A stretch of 64,000 nucleotides of DNA from an uncultured bacterium (GTDB lineage: Bacteria > Pseudomonadota > Alphaproteobacteria > CAJXXZ01 > 1604HC), in the NCBI GenBank assembly GCA_913063285.1, contig CAJXXZ010000002.1, forward strand, positions 1 through 64,000. Direction: 5' to 3'. A program made the translations under genes and the position numbers. Shown here piece after piece: positions 10,011 through 21,300 of this stretch. The notes beneath the pieces were generated by a model. It did no database searches. It had not been told where the DNA came from and was given only the letters and a program-made list of their open reading frames with translations. The first letter of the stretch is position 1, and each line of letters starts with the position of its first letter.

Positions 10011-13000
10011 CTTAATTAAAACTGCATTTATATATATTGTTATAATTTTATTGCTATCATTTATGGTACTCACTACACTACGATACTTTAAAATAAGTCC
10101 ATGCTTACCAAATAGTAATGTATCAAAATATATTGGAAAAATACTACACTATATTGGTTTGTATATTTTTGATAATTCTGATTTAGTTAACACCTTTAAA
10201 GAAGGTATGTCTTTCTTTAAAAAAGTCGACATATTAGATATATATCAATTACCTTTTTCAATTATTTTATCACATAAGGAAACAAATATATTTTCAAATA
10301 CTTCATTACATAATAAAAAAAATCAAATTTCACATACATCAAATGCATTTCAGTGGCAAATATTTGATACAGGAGTATTAATAGAAACTCACCACTCATT
10401 AATAATGCAAGATACATCTCAATGGAATGAGCTAATTGGATTAATTAATTATTATAGATCTGATTATGCGATTAACCATATTATATTAACTATATCAGCT
10501 ATTGATATTACTGAAAATGAAAATGAGTTACGTAATATTGCAGCTCGATATCATGATAAAATTATTCATATGCAAAATCAATTTAATCTAAATATACCAA
10601 TATATATACTAATCTCAGATCTTGATAAAATACCAGGATTTGATGATTTTACTCAATCGATACCTGAAAAATTTTTACAAGATATACTTGGATATTCATT
10701 ACAATCATCAAATGCATTAAACATAGATAAAACTGAAAATATAGCATCTTCAGCCATAAATACAATAGGAAATCGAATTGAATATATTGAACACATATCT
10801 TATTGTAATTTGACAGAATTTAATGATGGAATAGCTTTATTTAAACATCATCTTTATAAACTTGAATTAGGATTGCAATCATTTTTAACATTGCTTTTTA
10901 AAAAAAATATACATTTTGATACATTTTTATTACGAGGAATATATATGACTGGTCAATTTAAAACACAATCCGCTTTTTTAAATAATTTATTAATAGAAAA
11001 AATCTTTTCAGAAGCTGGTCTAGCAAGATCAATTAAACAATTTGCAATGAGCAATGCATATATTATATTTCAAAGAGTATTTATTATATTTATATGTTTG
11101 ATTAGCTTTATATCATTATATTCAGAAATTACGAATTTACAGCAAAAAACTATCACAATACAAGGTATTTGCTCTGAATTAGAAATAATATTACGTAAAT
11201 CGCTTATATTTAAACAATCTAATAATAGCAATTTAAAGCAGTATATTAAAAATATAGAAGATAATATATCGAAATTAAATAAAAATACCCTAACGTCTAC
11301 TTTATTTCCCATTTCTTGGAATAATGATATTGATTTACAAATTAGTAATATGTTAGCTCATGTAATAAAATTATCTATAATACAAAGAGTAATTATACAA
11401 TTTTACCGACATGTGACTTTAACAAAATCAGGACAGTTAATTTCTAAAATTGCTTCCACGAAATTTTCTTCATCTCCATTAAGCAGTATAGAATTTTTAT
11501 CATTAAATGAATATGTTAAACAAGTTGCATATTTAACGAAAATATCTCAAGAGCTTCAACATTTAAGTAAAACTGGTAGCTTAAGTATATTTAATGAAGT
11601 TATAAATCGATTATTTGATGAAGATATAATTATTAATAAAAACTTTGCATATATATATAAAATAGCTTTACTTGATATGAATGCCTATCACTTATCAATA
11701 GATAAATTTCAAAAAACAATCACAATACATACATCAAATTTTATTGAAAAATTTATCTTTATGCTAAAGAATCATACTTCAACATCTCCGCATATTGATA
11801 CTGTAAATCATAATTTGGAGTTGTTTAGCTCTATATCAAATCAATATTCAGCAGAAGATTTACTATCTCTTCATGAATCAGTAGGTAAAATTATTAATAT
11901 ATTTAAATCAAATGCATCTAATTGGTTAGAATTATCTACTTTTGAACATAATCAGAATTACACAAAATTTATAGAAACAATGAATAAATCAAATTATGAT
12001 ACAGAAGATATATCAAAATGGCAAAATAAAATCAATTTAGCTCTACATCAATTAAAACAAAAAATGACACTACAAAAAATGCCTATTATTGATAATTTTC
12101 TAAAAGTAAATAATGATATAATAACTATATCTGATTCTTTAAATAATCTACATCACATTTTACAAAAAGTTGTACAAGAAAAATTCATACAACCAGTAGA
12201 AGCCGACACATTAACTTCTACAATTTTAAATAATGAATATTTAATTTGGGATCCAAATATACTAACTGATTTAACTGACTTAATTGATTCTTTTGAATCA
12301 TTTCTTCAAAAACAATTGATGTATATGCCTCCAAATATTAGAGTGCCATTAAAAACTGTTTGCTATAAAAATATGTATAAACAAGTAGAAAAAATGCTAG
12401 CGGATAGCCAAAAAATTTCTCGTATTAATGTATCTTCAGAAAATGATTTGATGATGCGTAGAATACAAAATTTAATTTCAACCAAACAATCATTAATTAC
12501 AATTTTAAATTTTGTAGAAAAATTTGAAGATAAAGGTTTATTTAATCGTCTGAAAAAACTTTTATATGATCAAAATCATCAATTACTCAACTCAATTAAT
12601 AATATGTTTGTGAAAGAAAATCTATATATGCCTAATACAAAACCAATTCAACCTAAAAAAGTTGAGGACTTTATTATATCTCAAAGAAATAAGCTTAAAG
12701 AAATGAGTATTGATTATGCATCTAATGTACTCGAGTTACTACATTACCTATGTAAATTGGATAAAAAAACTTCATCTGAATTAATGAAAATATGGGAGTT
12801 TATAGTACAAGAAGTAAGTAGTAAAGAATTAAACACAAATATAAATGATTTAGAGGAAACAATCAAACAATTTATCAATAAATTTGACATAAATGACTTG
12901 AAAGATGTGAAACATGAATTAGAACATACTCAAGGAGATAATTACTTTATTCAAAAAAAGAGAGACTTTTTAACTAGTCGTAAAAAATATCTTTTTGCAC

Positions 13001-13755
13001 AGGCTGAACAAAAAGCAAAAATGCTATATACAAAATTGAGAGAATTTTTTGAGAGTAAACTTGCTACTAGATTTCCATTTGCATCTACTTCAGCAAAAAA
13101 TATTCCAATACAAGATTTACGAGATTTACAAAAATTCTGGCAATCAAAAATGACTGAATTACCAAAAATAATTGACACATTAAAAGATGATGATCAATAT
13201 AAAAACAATGCAGCATTTACATTTATGTCTAATATGGCTACAACAATTCCATGGATTGAGTTTATAATTGATCCAATAAAGTATAAAACATCAATTTCTG
13301 TAAATCTACGAAACTTATTACATCTAGAAAAATTTGGAGGTCACATTGTACAGTGGAAAGTACGTTTTAATGAACAAACTTATTCGGCTCATAGTACACA
13401 AATGTTTACAATTGCGGCTAATAGCTCAATAATTGACTATTATTTTCGTATTTCCAAAGAAAGCTCATTTTCATTTCTTGTTAATAATAAAGCAACAAAA
13501 GAGTTTGGCTTTTCTTACTCAGATCCATTATCTATTTTACGTTGGATCAGTAAACATGCAGTTCATATTCCTGGATACACTAAACCTGGAATTTGGTATC
13601 TACAATATGCATTGCCGGTAGTACAATTATCGGTTGATAAAAAGCCATTTTACATAATTTTATGGGATGAAATTGAAGTATCAGGACATGCTAGAGAATT
13701 TCCAATTTTTCCTACATCAATGCCACCACATACATTGCAAGGAAATACAAAATGA
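10003..13755 (+). CDS. tssM: Type VI secretion system TssM/IcmF-family protein with degenerate NTPase domain
   Basis: 1250 aa, N-terminal TM, IcmF-type PIYILISDLDKIPGFDDF, later TM (IIFICLISFISLYS), C-terminal IcmF-like FGFSYSDPLSILRW...; genomic context tssL-tssM-tssA. Confidence 0.85.
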   Translation: MFSLIKTAFIYIVIILLLSFMVLTTLRYFKISPCLPNSNVSKYIGKILHYIGLYIFDNSDLVNTFKEGMSFFKKVDILDIYQLPFSIILSHKETNIFSNTSLHNKKNQISHTSNAFQWQIFDTGVLIETHHSLIMQDTSQWNELIGLINYYRSDYAINHIILTISAIDITENENELRNIAARYHDKIIHMQNQFNLNIPIYILISDLDKIPGFDDFTQSIPEKFLQDILGYSLQSSNALNIDKTENIASSAINTIGNRIEYIEHISYCNLTEFNDGIALFKHHLYKLELGLQSFLTLLFKKNIHFDTFLLRGIYMTGQFKTQSAFLNNLLIEKIFSEAGLARSIKQFAMSNAYIIFQRVFIIFICLISFISLYSEITNLQQKTITIQGICSELEIILRKSLIFKQSNNSNLKQYIKNIEDNISKLNKNTLTSTLFPISWNNDIDLQISNMLAHVIKLSIIQRVIIQFYRHVTLTKSGQLISKIASTKFSSSPLSSIEFLSLNEYVKQVAYLTKISQELQHLSKTGSLSIFNEVINRLFDEDIIINKNFAYIYKIALLDMNAYHLSIDKFQKTITIHTSNFIEKFIFMLKNHTSTSPHIDTVNHNLELFSSISNQYSAEDLLSLHESVGKIINIFKSNASNWLELSTFEHNQNYTKFIETMNKSNYDTEDISKWQNKINLALHQLKQKMTLQKMPIIDNFLKVNNDIITISDSLNNLHHILQKVVQEKFIQPVEADTLTSTILNNEYLIWDPNILTDLTDLIDSFESFLQKQLMYMPPNIRVPLKTVCYKNMYKQVEKMLADSQKISRINVSSENDLMMRRIQNLISTKQSLITILNFVEKFEDKGLFNRLKKLLYDQNHQLLNSINNMFVKENLYMPNTKPIQPKKVEDFIISQRNKLKEMSIDYASNVLELLHYLCKLDKKTSSELMKIWEFIVQEVSSKELNTNINDLEETIKQFINKFDINDLKDVKHELEHTQGDNYFIQKKRDFLTSRKKYLFAQAEQKAKMLYTKLREFFESKLATRFPFASTSAKNIPIQDLRDLQKFWQSKMTELPKIIDTLKDDDQYKNNAAFTFMSNMATTIPWIEFIIDPIKYKTSISVNLRNLLHLEKFGGHIVQWKVRFNEQTYSAHSTQMFTIAANSSIIDYYFRISKESSFSFLVNNKATKEFGFSYSDPLSILRWISKHAVHIPGYTKPGIWYLQYALPVVQLSVDKKPFYIILWDEIEVSGHAREFPIFPTSMPPHTLQGNTK

Positions 13756-14708
13756 TAGATAATAAATTGATGAAATATGATTTACATGATGTACTAAATT
13801 CAATTGACGATAATACAATTGGATCTGACCTACGCTATACTAGTACTTATATTTCAATCAAAAATTTTCTTAGAAATGAAGAAACTTCTCTACCTGTTGG
13901 TGTCTGGGAATCGGAATTTATAAGTCCAAATTGGGAAAAAGTAATTAATCTATGCTTAGATGCATTAGTAAAAGAAAGTAAAGATTTTCAATTAATGACA
14001 TGGTTAATAGAGGCTTACTTTATGTCTCACACTCTTGAAGATTCAGTTTTTCTATGGTCATGGCTACAAGAAATGGTTGCTAAATTCTGGAAAATTGCGT
14101 ATCCAATTGACTCAGATTTACGTATAAAGTGTTTTATTACTTTAGATAAAAGCAAAATATGGAATAAAATCATTTCTCAAAAAAAAGAACTAGATTCTGT
14201 CATGGAAAATCAATTTTCTAATCATACAACAAAACAGCAATATGAAGGAATGCTAGTAGGAATACAATATATACAAAATGCAATAGAAGAAATTAATCAA
14301 TTAACTAATATATTTTCATTTAAAACAGGAAGTACAATGCTTGAAAATCTCAGAATTGATATACAAAAAAAGCTTCAAGATTTTCAACAAGTTACAATAC
14401 CTGTAGCAAATGATACTCATAACATGATAATTGATGAAAATCATCTTGAGTTAAATGATAATAATAATACTCACGATAATGATAATGATAATTCTAATAA
14501 TGAATATAGCTTAGAGCTTAATATTCAATCTCATGAACAAGCGTATAAATCATTACTTGCTATTAGTAAATATTTACAGAAAAATGATCCACATCATCCC
14601 AGTACTCATATGATACAAAAAGCTTATGAAATGCATGAGCAAACATTAAAAGAAATATACAATCAAATAAAAAGTACGTCTGTACTTGATTTTATATTTT
14701 CAGATTAA
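13752..14708 (+). CDS. tssA: Type VI secretion system TssA-like protein (ImpA N-terminal domain)
   Basis: GVWESEFISPNWEKVINLCLDALVKESKDFQLMTWLIEAYF...FWKIAYP is ImpA_N-like; overlaps the tssM stop. Confidence 0.78.
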   Translation: MIDNKLMKYDLHDVLNSIDDNTIGSDLRYTSTYISIKNFLRNEETSLPVGVWESEFISPNWEKVINLCLDALVKESKDFQLMTWLIEAYFMSHTLEDSVFLWSWLQEMVAKFWKIAYPIDSDLRIKCFITLDKSKIWNKIISQKKELDSVMENQFSNHTTKQQYEGMLVGIQYIQNAIEEINQLTNIFSFKTGSTMLENLRIDIQKKLQDFQQVTIPVANDTHNMIIDENHLELNDNNNTHDNDNDNSNNEYSLELNIQSHEQAYKSLLAISKYLQKNDPHHPSTHMIQKAYEMHEQTLKEIYNQIKSTSVLDFIFSD

Positions 14709-14770
14709 TATCGAAAAAATTAGCACAATAGTTTACATATTTTTTACATAATTTATGCATAAAACTAATA

Positions 14771-15094
14771 ATGATCAACTCAACATTATTTGATAAATTA
14801 CGTATTATTTCTCAAAAATCATACACAACTGATGAATTATTTAATTCAATAGCTGTTTCAATTCAAAATCTACTAAGTGAGCAATCATACGTATTATTTG
14901 ATCAGAAAAATTATATAGATAGTAATGATGAAAAATTTTGCTCATATGTTACAGAAAAAATTGAACATTATGAACCAAGATTACTATATCCATATGTGAC
15001 TATAAATGAAGATCAGTTTCTTATAGTAACTGGAAAAGTGTATATAGATAATGATACGCATAAATTTGCATCACAACATGTGTTTCAAAAATAA
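14771..15094 (+). CDS. tssE: Short gp25/TssE-like baseplate protein
   Basis: LFDKL...ELFNSIAVSIQNLLS...VTEKIEHYEPRLLYPYVTINEDQFLIVTGKVYID; matches the gp25/TssE 'I..YEPRL..P.V' core; T6SS context. Confidence 0.68.
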   Translation: MINSTLFDKLRIISQKSYTTDELFNSIAVSIQNLLSEQSYVLFDQKNYIDSNDEKFCSYVTEKIEHYEPRLLYPYVTINEDQFLIVTGKVYIDNDTHKFASQHVFQK

Positions 15095-16073
15095 ATTTTT
15101 TCACAAAGCATTTCGTTAATTACTTAATTTATCTATTTATAGGTAAATATATCGGTAAAACTATCAATTAATATTCAAATAAATTTTACATTAATATAAT
15201 ATTGAAATTAGTGTAGTTTTTTGTATCATATACAAAAATAATCTTTTGAAATAAAAAATTTATGAAATTACAGTGCAGTACTGACTAAAATTTGATTGTT
15301 GTAGTATAAATATTTCTTAAATAATTAAACATATTAAATTAGTATAGTCTTATCACACTAAATAAGCCAAAATGCAAGTTATTATTACAAATAACTAAAC
15401 AAAAATTTTTTAACGTTTTTAAACTAATGTTTTAAAATAAACATAAATTTGAATCATAAAATCGCGTTCTTAATATATATATAATGAATTGAAATTACTT
15501 TATATTTATATAGTTATAAACTTTACAACTAATAATTAGTACATCTTTATTAAACATATATTGTGTTTTCAAGCTATTTTACTAATGAATAGTAAAATGT
15601 CTTTAATAGCTATATTAAAATTTTAGAATTTTAAAATACTCGTGAATCTTGATGATGTGGTATAAAAATATTTAAATTTGCTTATGTCAATTTATAATTT
15701 CGATGGTAAAAAATTTGATATTTCTAACTGATTTTAAAATCTAAATGCAAAAATCTTTCTTTTTCATAAAGAGGTATTTCAAATTCAGATTCTCTGAAAG
15801 TGAGCATCTCTGATAAACTTATAAATTTATTTATCTACTTTGTTTAATGAGCTTTTTAAGATTGTTGTAGGTTTAGTACTTAATCTATTAATGCTTTTTA
15901 TTTAAGACATATTTATAAAGTCATTAGATATTTCGCAATGGCTAATCATATTCGAGTTTTATTTTTATATGAATAAATTTTGAAATTTTATTTTTTCATC
16001 AATAAAATGCTAAAATTTATTAACCATTACAACTTTCATCTAACTTTTAGAACCTATCTTAAGTTAACTGAAT

Positions 16074-16119
16074 CTTTTCAAACTCACTCTAAAATAGCCA
16101 CTATTCTGACTTTGAAAAG
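16074..16119. other. Nested stem-loop in a long non-coding gap
   Basis: cttttcaaactca...aatag-cca-ctatt...tgactttgaaaag: 13-bp outer arms with one mismatch plus an inner 5-bp stem. Confidence 0.55.
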
Positions 16120-16432
16120 TTGAATAATATTGCCCAAGAAAATATCACATAGAAAAACAAAAAATAAAAATTAATAATTTGAATTTACATCGAAAAATTT
16201 TGTATGTACATGCCGCACTTATAACACTACTACTCACGAATGTATCTTTAACAGAATAAATTGACGAACACTATTCACATGACGAATAACTTTATATAAA
16301 TTTTCAGCATTTTCACAGTAAAATATATTACAGTATTATAATTAAGCGGCTTCTTTATTCAACAACACTATAATCACAAATTATTTTATGAAAATATCAT
16401 GAGAATACAACTTCATTAATATATAAAAAATC

Positions 16433-17464
16433 TTATATGTCATCAATTGATAAAATTAATTCATGTAGTAATGATGCACTTGCAAGAAAATTTTCATTTA
16501 ATCCATATACACTACACTTACTTCTATGATCTGTAATTCGATTTTGAGGAAAATTATAAGTACGAATTCTTTCAGATCTATCACCTTTTCCAATCTGATT
16601 TTTACGATTTTCAGAGCGATTTTGATGTTCTTTATTCTTTATTGCTTCTGCTACTCTAGCTCTTAAAATTTTCATGGCTTTTTCTCTATTTTTATGTTGT
16701 GACTTTTCATCCTGCATTGAAACTGTAATTTTTTCTAAATCAGGATGGAAATAAGTCATTTTTACCGCACTATCAGTGGTATTTACATGTTGTCCACCAG
16801 CTCCTCCTGATCTACAAACAGCAATATCAAGATATTTTTCATCAATATTAATCTCGATATCGGTTTCTTCCGGTAATACAGCAACAGTAGCGGTAGAAGT
16901 ATGAATTCTACCACTAGCTTCCGTTACAGGTACTCGTTGAATTCGATGTGTACCTGATTCATGCTGTAAATATTCATATGCTCCAACTCCTTTAATATTT
17001 ACTGCTACTTCTCGAATACCTTGTACTTCAGTAAAATGCATATACAAAATATCAAATTTCCATTTTTGACTTTGTGAATAACTTTGATACATATTTAGTA
17101 AATTATTTGTAAATAATGAAGCTTCTGCTCCACCGACTCCAGGTCTAATCTCAACAATTACACTCTCTTCACTTAATATTTTTTTCATTTTTAATTCATT
17201 CCACTGAGTGTTTAATTTCTCGATTTGATCAATATACTTCATTTTTTCTTTTAATAATTCTTCATCATGACAATCTTGTAACAGGTCTTGAACTGCTAAT
17301 AAATCATTGTTTAATTGCTTCATTTGATTAGCTAAGTTTATATGCTCATTTATCTTAGCAAGCTCTTTGCTTAATTCAACTCTTCTTTTTTGTTCTAAAT
17401 TTGCATCAAATAACTCTTTTTCAAATTTTTCAGCTTTTTGTAATATTTCTTGCCACCATTGCAT
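16433..17464 (-). CDS. prfA: Peptide chain release factor 1
   Basis: EIRPGVGGAEASLF, CRSGGAGGQHVNTTDSAVK, RSERIRTYNFPQNRITDHR. Confidence 0.95.
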   Translation of the reverse strand: MQWWQEILQKAEKFEKELFDANLEQKRRVELSKELAKINEHINLANQMKQLNNDLLAVQDLLQDCHDEELLKEKMKYIDQIEKLNTQWNELKMKKILSEESVIVEIRPGVGGAEASLFTNNLLNMYQSYSQSQKWKFDILYMHFTEVQGIREVAVNIKGVGAYEYLQHESGTHRIQRVPVTEASGRIHTSTATVAVLPEETDIEINIDEKYLDIAVCRSGGAGGQHVNTTDSAVKMTYFHPDLEKITVSMQDEKSQHKNREKAMKILRARVAEAIKNKEHQNRSENRKNQIGKGDRSERIRTYNFPQNRITDHRSKCSVYGLNENFLASASLLHELILSIDDI

Positions 17465-17542
17465 ATTTATTTTTTAATATATCATAATTATCAATTAAAA
17501 TCACTTGTATTTTCTCTTTATATGATCTATCATGAAATTAGA

Positions 17543-17613
17543 TGGGATATAGCCAAGCGGTAAGGCAATGGGTTTTGGTCTCATGATCCTAGGTTCGAAT
17601 CCTAGTATCCCAG
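17543..17613 (+). tRNA. tRNA-Gln (anticodon UUG)
   Basis: Cloverleaf: acceptor tgggata/tatccca, T-arm ggttcgaatcc, anticodon loop ttttggt. Confidence 0.92.
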
Positions 17614-17740
17614 TCAGTAAAAAATTTAATTTTTATCTCATAATTTAATATATTTGTTAAAACATAAAATTACTAATTAAACTAATGAATTTTATGATAT
17701 ATTAATTTTAATAATTATATATAAACAAAATTGCCTTACA

Positions 17741-18307
17741 TTAAAATATGAATAAAGGTGACAATATCATTGTTCTACTATTTTTACATATATTTTCTAT
17801 GAAATTACATGAAACCATAAAATTTTCTGTAGTATCAAACACTATACCAGCTCCAAAATCATGTACAGCTATTACATTACCTATTTTTTGTTCATTCTGA
17901 ATTATTGACATATCAATAATTTCATGCTCATAAATCATATTTCGCTGTTGTACAAGATCACATCTTTTCATCATTAAATTTCCTCTAATCCACTGTACAC
18001 TTTCATAAGAGTTTAAATTATTAAATTTTATCAAAATTATAAAATTCGCATCACATATATTAAAAGACTCTATTTGAAGCTGTGTATTCTCTACAAAAAC
18101 ATTTTGATTTTTCTGAATATTTAATACTTTCGTATCATACTCAAAATATACAAACTTATTATTTTTCTCATATTTTGTTTGATATGATAAACTTCTCAAG
18201 CTATATATACATTTAACCCAACCTTTTACTCCATGTGCTTTGGTAATGTATCCGATATTCACTAGATCATTTATTTCATTTTCAATAGTTTTATTCACTA
18301 ATTTCAC
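17741..18307 (-). CDS. rimM: 16S rRNA processing protein RimM
   Basis: IGYITKAHGVKGWVKC...RGNLMMKRCDL...YEHEIIDM...VIAVHDFGAG. Confidence 0.85.
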   Translation of the reverse strand: MKLVNKTIENEINDLVNIGYITKAHGVKGWVKCIYSLRSLSYQTKYEKNNKFVYFEYDTKVLNIQKNQNVFVENTQLQIESFNICDANFIILIKFNNLNSYESVQWIRGNLMMKRCDLVQQRNMIYEHEIIDMSIIQNEQKIGNVIAVHDFGAGIVFDTTENFMVSCNFIENICKNSRTMILSPLFIF

Positions 18308-21300
18308 ATACCATAATCAGATTCAACTCTAGAAGTAAGATTTTCATATTCATCACTTAATAAATTATCTTCTTCAGCACTATCATGAACAAATTCCATT
18401 CTTCTCTTCAAATCTTCAGCCTCAAGATCTCTAACTATTTTACCAGTTCCTGCAGGAATTAAACATCCAGCAATCAAACTTTCCTTCATTCCTTTTAAAA
18501 AGTCCATAGAATGCGAAAGTGCAGCATCTGTTAAAACTCGAGGTGTATCTTGAAATGAAGCTGGAGCAAAGAATGAGTCCTCTGCATGTACAGAAGTCTT
18601 TGTTATACCTTGTACAACTCGTACGTACTCTATTAATTCTTTTCCTTGTTTACGAAGATTAGTATTTGCTTTTACAATAGTCTCTAGAGGAACAATTTCT
18701 TCTTCAAATAGATCTGAATCACCTGAATTAGTTATCTGAACTTTACACAACATTTGCCTTACTATTACCTCTATGTGTTTATCATTAATTGTAATACCCT
18801 GTAGACAATATACTTTTTGTATTTCTTGAATAAAATACAAAGTCATAGCTTCTACTCCTTGTATACGTAATACATCTTGTAAAGAAGGATTACCATCAGT
18901 TAGTAAGTCACCTTTTTGTACTTCATCTCCATTTTGAACCAAAACATTGACTTCTTTTGATACCAAAACTTCTTGTAACACCTCTCTAGATTCTAAATCA
19001 AGCACTACAATTTTATGCTTTGATCTGTAATCTTTTCTAAACTCAATAACTCCATTAACTTCACTCATCATTGCTGTATTATTTAAATCACGAACTTCAA
19101 ATAATTCAACGATACGCGGCAATCCTCCAACTATATCCTGAGTCTTAACTGCAGATTTATTTCTTCTAACTAATACTTCTCCTGGTTTAGCATCAGAATC
19201 TTCTGAAACAAACAAAGTATCATCAGGCATTAAGTTATACTTTATTTCTGTACCATCATCAAATTTGACCAAATCTCCATTTTCATCACACAATAATAAA
19301 GTAGGTTTTAATCCAGCATTTCTAGTATTTTTGGCCCAATTTAATACAATATATTGTTTAGATCCGGTAATATCGTCAAATACTTCTTTATATACAACAT
19401 CTCTTACAAAATCTTTATACTGTACACGACCTCCCTTTGCTGCAAGAATTGGTAAGGAGTGACTATCCCATTCGGCGATACGAGTAAATTCTTCTACTGT
19501 TTCACCCTCATTTATCAAAATTCTTGCTCCATACGGTATTCTATGTTCTGCTACTTCTATTCCATGATCATTTATAAATACGACTACTGCTTTACGACTT
19601 AAGTTAAATTTTTGATCATTATATGTAACAGTCTGTAGATTATTAAACACTACTTTACATGATATATTTGTTTCAAGAAATGCTTCATCTTGACTAGACT
19701 GTGCTACTCCACCAGAGTGAAATGTCTGTAATGTCAACTGTGTTGCAGGCTCACCTAATGATTGTGCGGCAATAACTCCAACAGGTTCACCAATATGAAC
19801 TATTTCTTGCTTTGATAAATCATAACCATAACATCTAGCACAGATAGCACTACCGTTTAAATCACATGTAACTGGTGATCTGATACATACCGAGGATACA
19901 GATGTATTTTCAATATTTGCAGCAATCTCTCTTGTAACTATCTCTCCGGCATGAGCAATTACAACACTATCGATAGGATTTACAACATCTTCAGCTAATA
20001 CTCGACCTAATATTTTGGCAGATAATGATGTTACTATGACGTTTCCTTGTTGAATTGCTTGCACATTTACTCCTCGAATAGTACCACAATCTTCACAATC
20101 AATAATACAATCTTGCGAAACATCTACCAATCTTCTTGTTAAATATCCACAGTTTGCTGTTTTTAATGCAACGTCAGATAATCCTTTTCTTGAACCATGT
20201 GCAGCTAAAATATACTCTTGTACTTTAATTCCTTCGATAAAGCTGTTTAAAATTGGAATTTCAGGAATTGATCCATCAGATTTAGCAATCAAACCTCTCA
20301 TACCAGCTAATTGTCTTAGCTGAGCAGGAGATCCTCTAGCGCCTGAATAAGACATCATATATACAGAGTTCATTCTTACACCATCCTCTTGTTTAGACAT
20401 ATCACGCATCATTAATTGACCTACTTCATCCACACATTTATACCACTCTGCGATCACTTTATTGTATCTCTCTGTATCGGTAATCAAACCATCCATATAT
20501 TGACCATGAAATTCTGTAACTTTTGCTTGAGTATCTTGAACAAGAACAGCTTTTTCTGATGGTACATGTAGATCATTCATACCAAAAGAAACTCCAGATA
20601 AAGTTGAATGTAAAAATCCAAATCGCATCAAAGATTGTAAAAAGTCAGCTAATTCATTTTCTGAGCATTCCATATGAACTTTGCTTACTAGATCTACAAT
20701 CTCTTGATTTCTAAATGTCATGTTACAACTCTTAAACAACAACGTGGAAGATTTTGGTAATGATTCAAATAGTCTTAATCTGCCAAGTGTGGTATGAACA
20801 TATTTACTTTTTTCGTCTCTATCTTTTACAATAGTGTATATTGGCGTTGTTAATTCTATTGCACCATTTACTAATGAATGTTCTGCAGCGTAAATATCTT
20901 TTAGAAAAATATCATCTTTAGCAAAATTTCTCTCTTCCATAGTTAAGGCAAAAATTCCTAAAACCATATCCTTTGAAGGCTTAGCTAACACTTTACCATT
21001 ACTTGGATTTACTAAACATTTTGTGGACATCATTAACATTCTCGCTTCTAATTGTGCTTCGATTGATAATGGAACGTGTACAGCAACCTGATCTCCATCA
21101 AAGTCAGCGTTAAAAGCTGTACATGTAAGTGGATGTAGCTGAATTGCTTTACCTTCAATTAAAACTGGATCAAATGCTTGTATACCTAATCTGTGTAAAG
21201 TTGGAGCTCTATTTAGTAGAACAGGATGATTTGTAATCACTTCCTCTAAAATACTCCAAACCTCAGGATGTCTTTGCTCTATCATCATTTTGGCGATACG

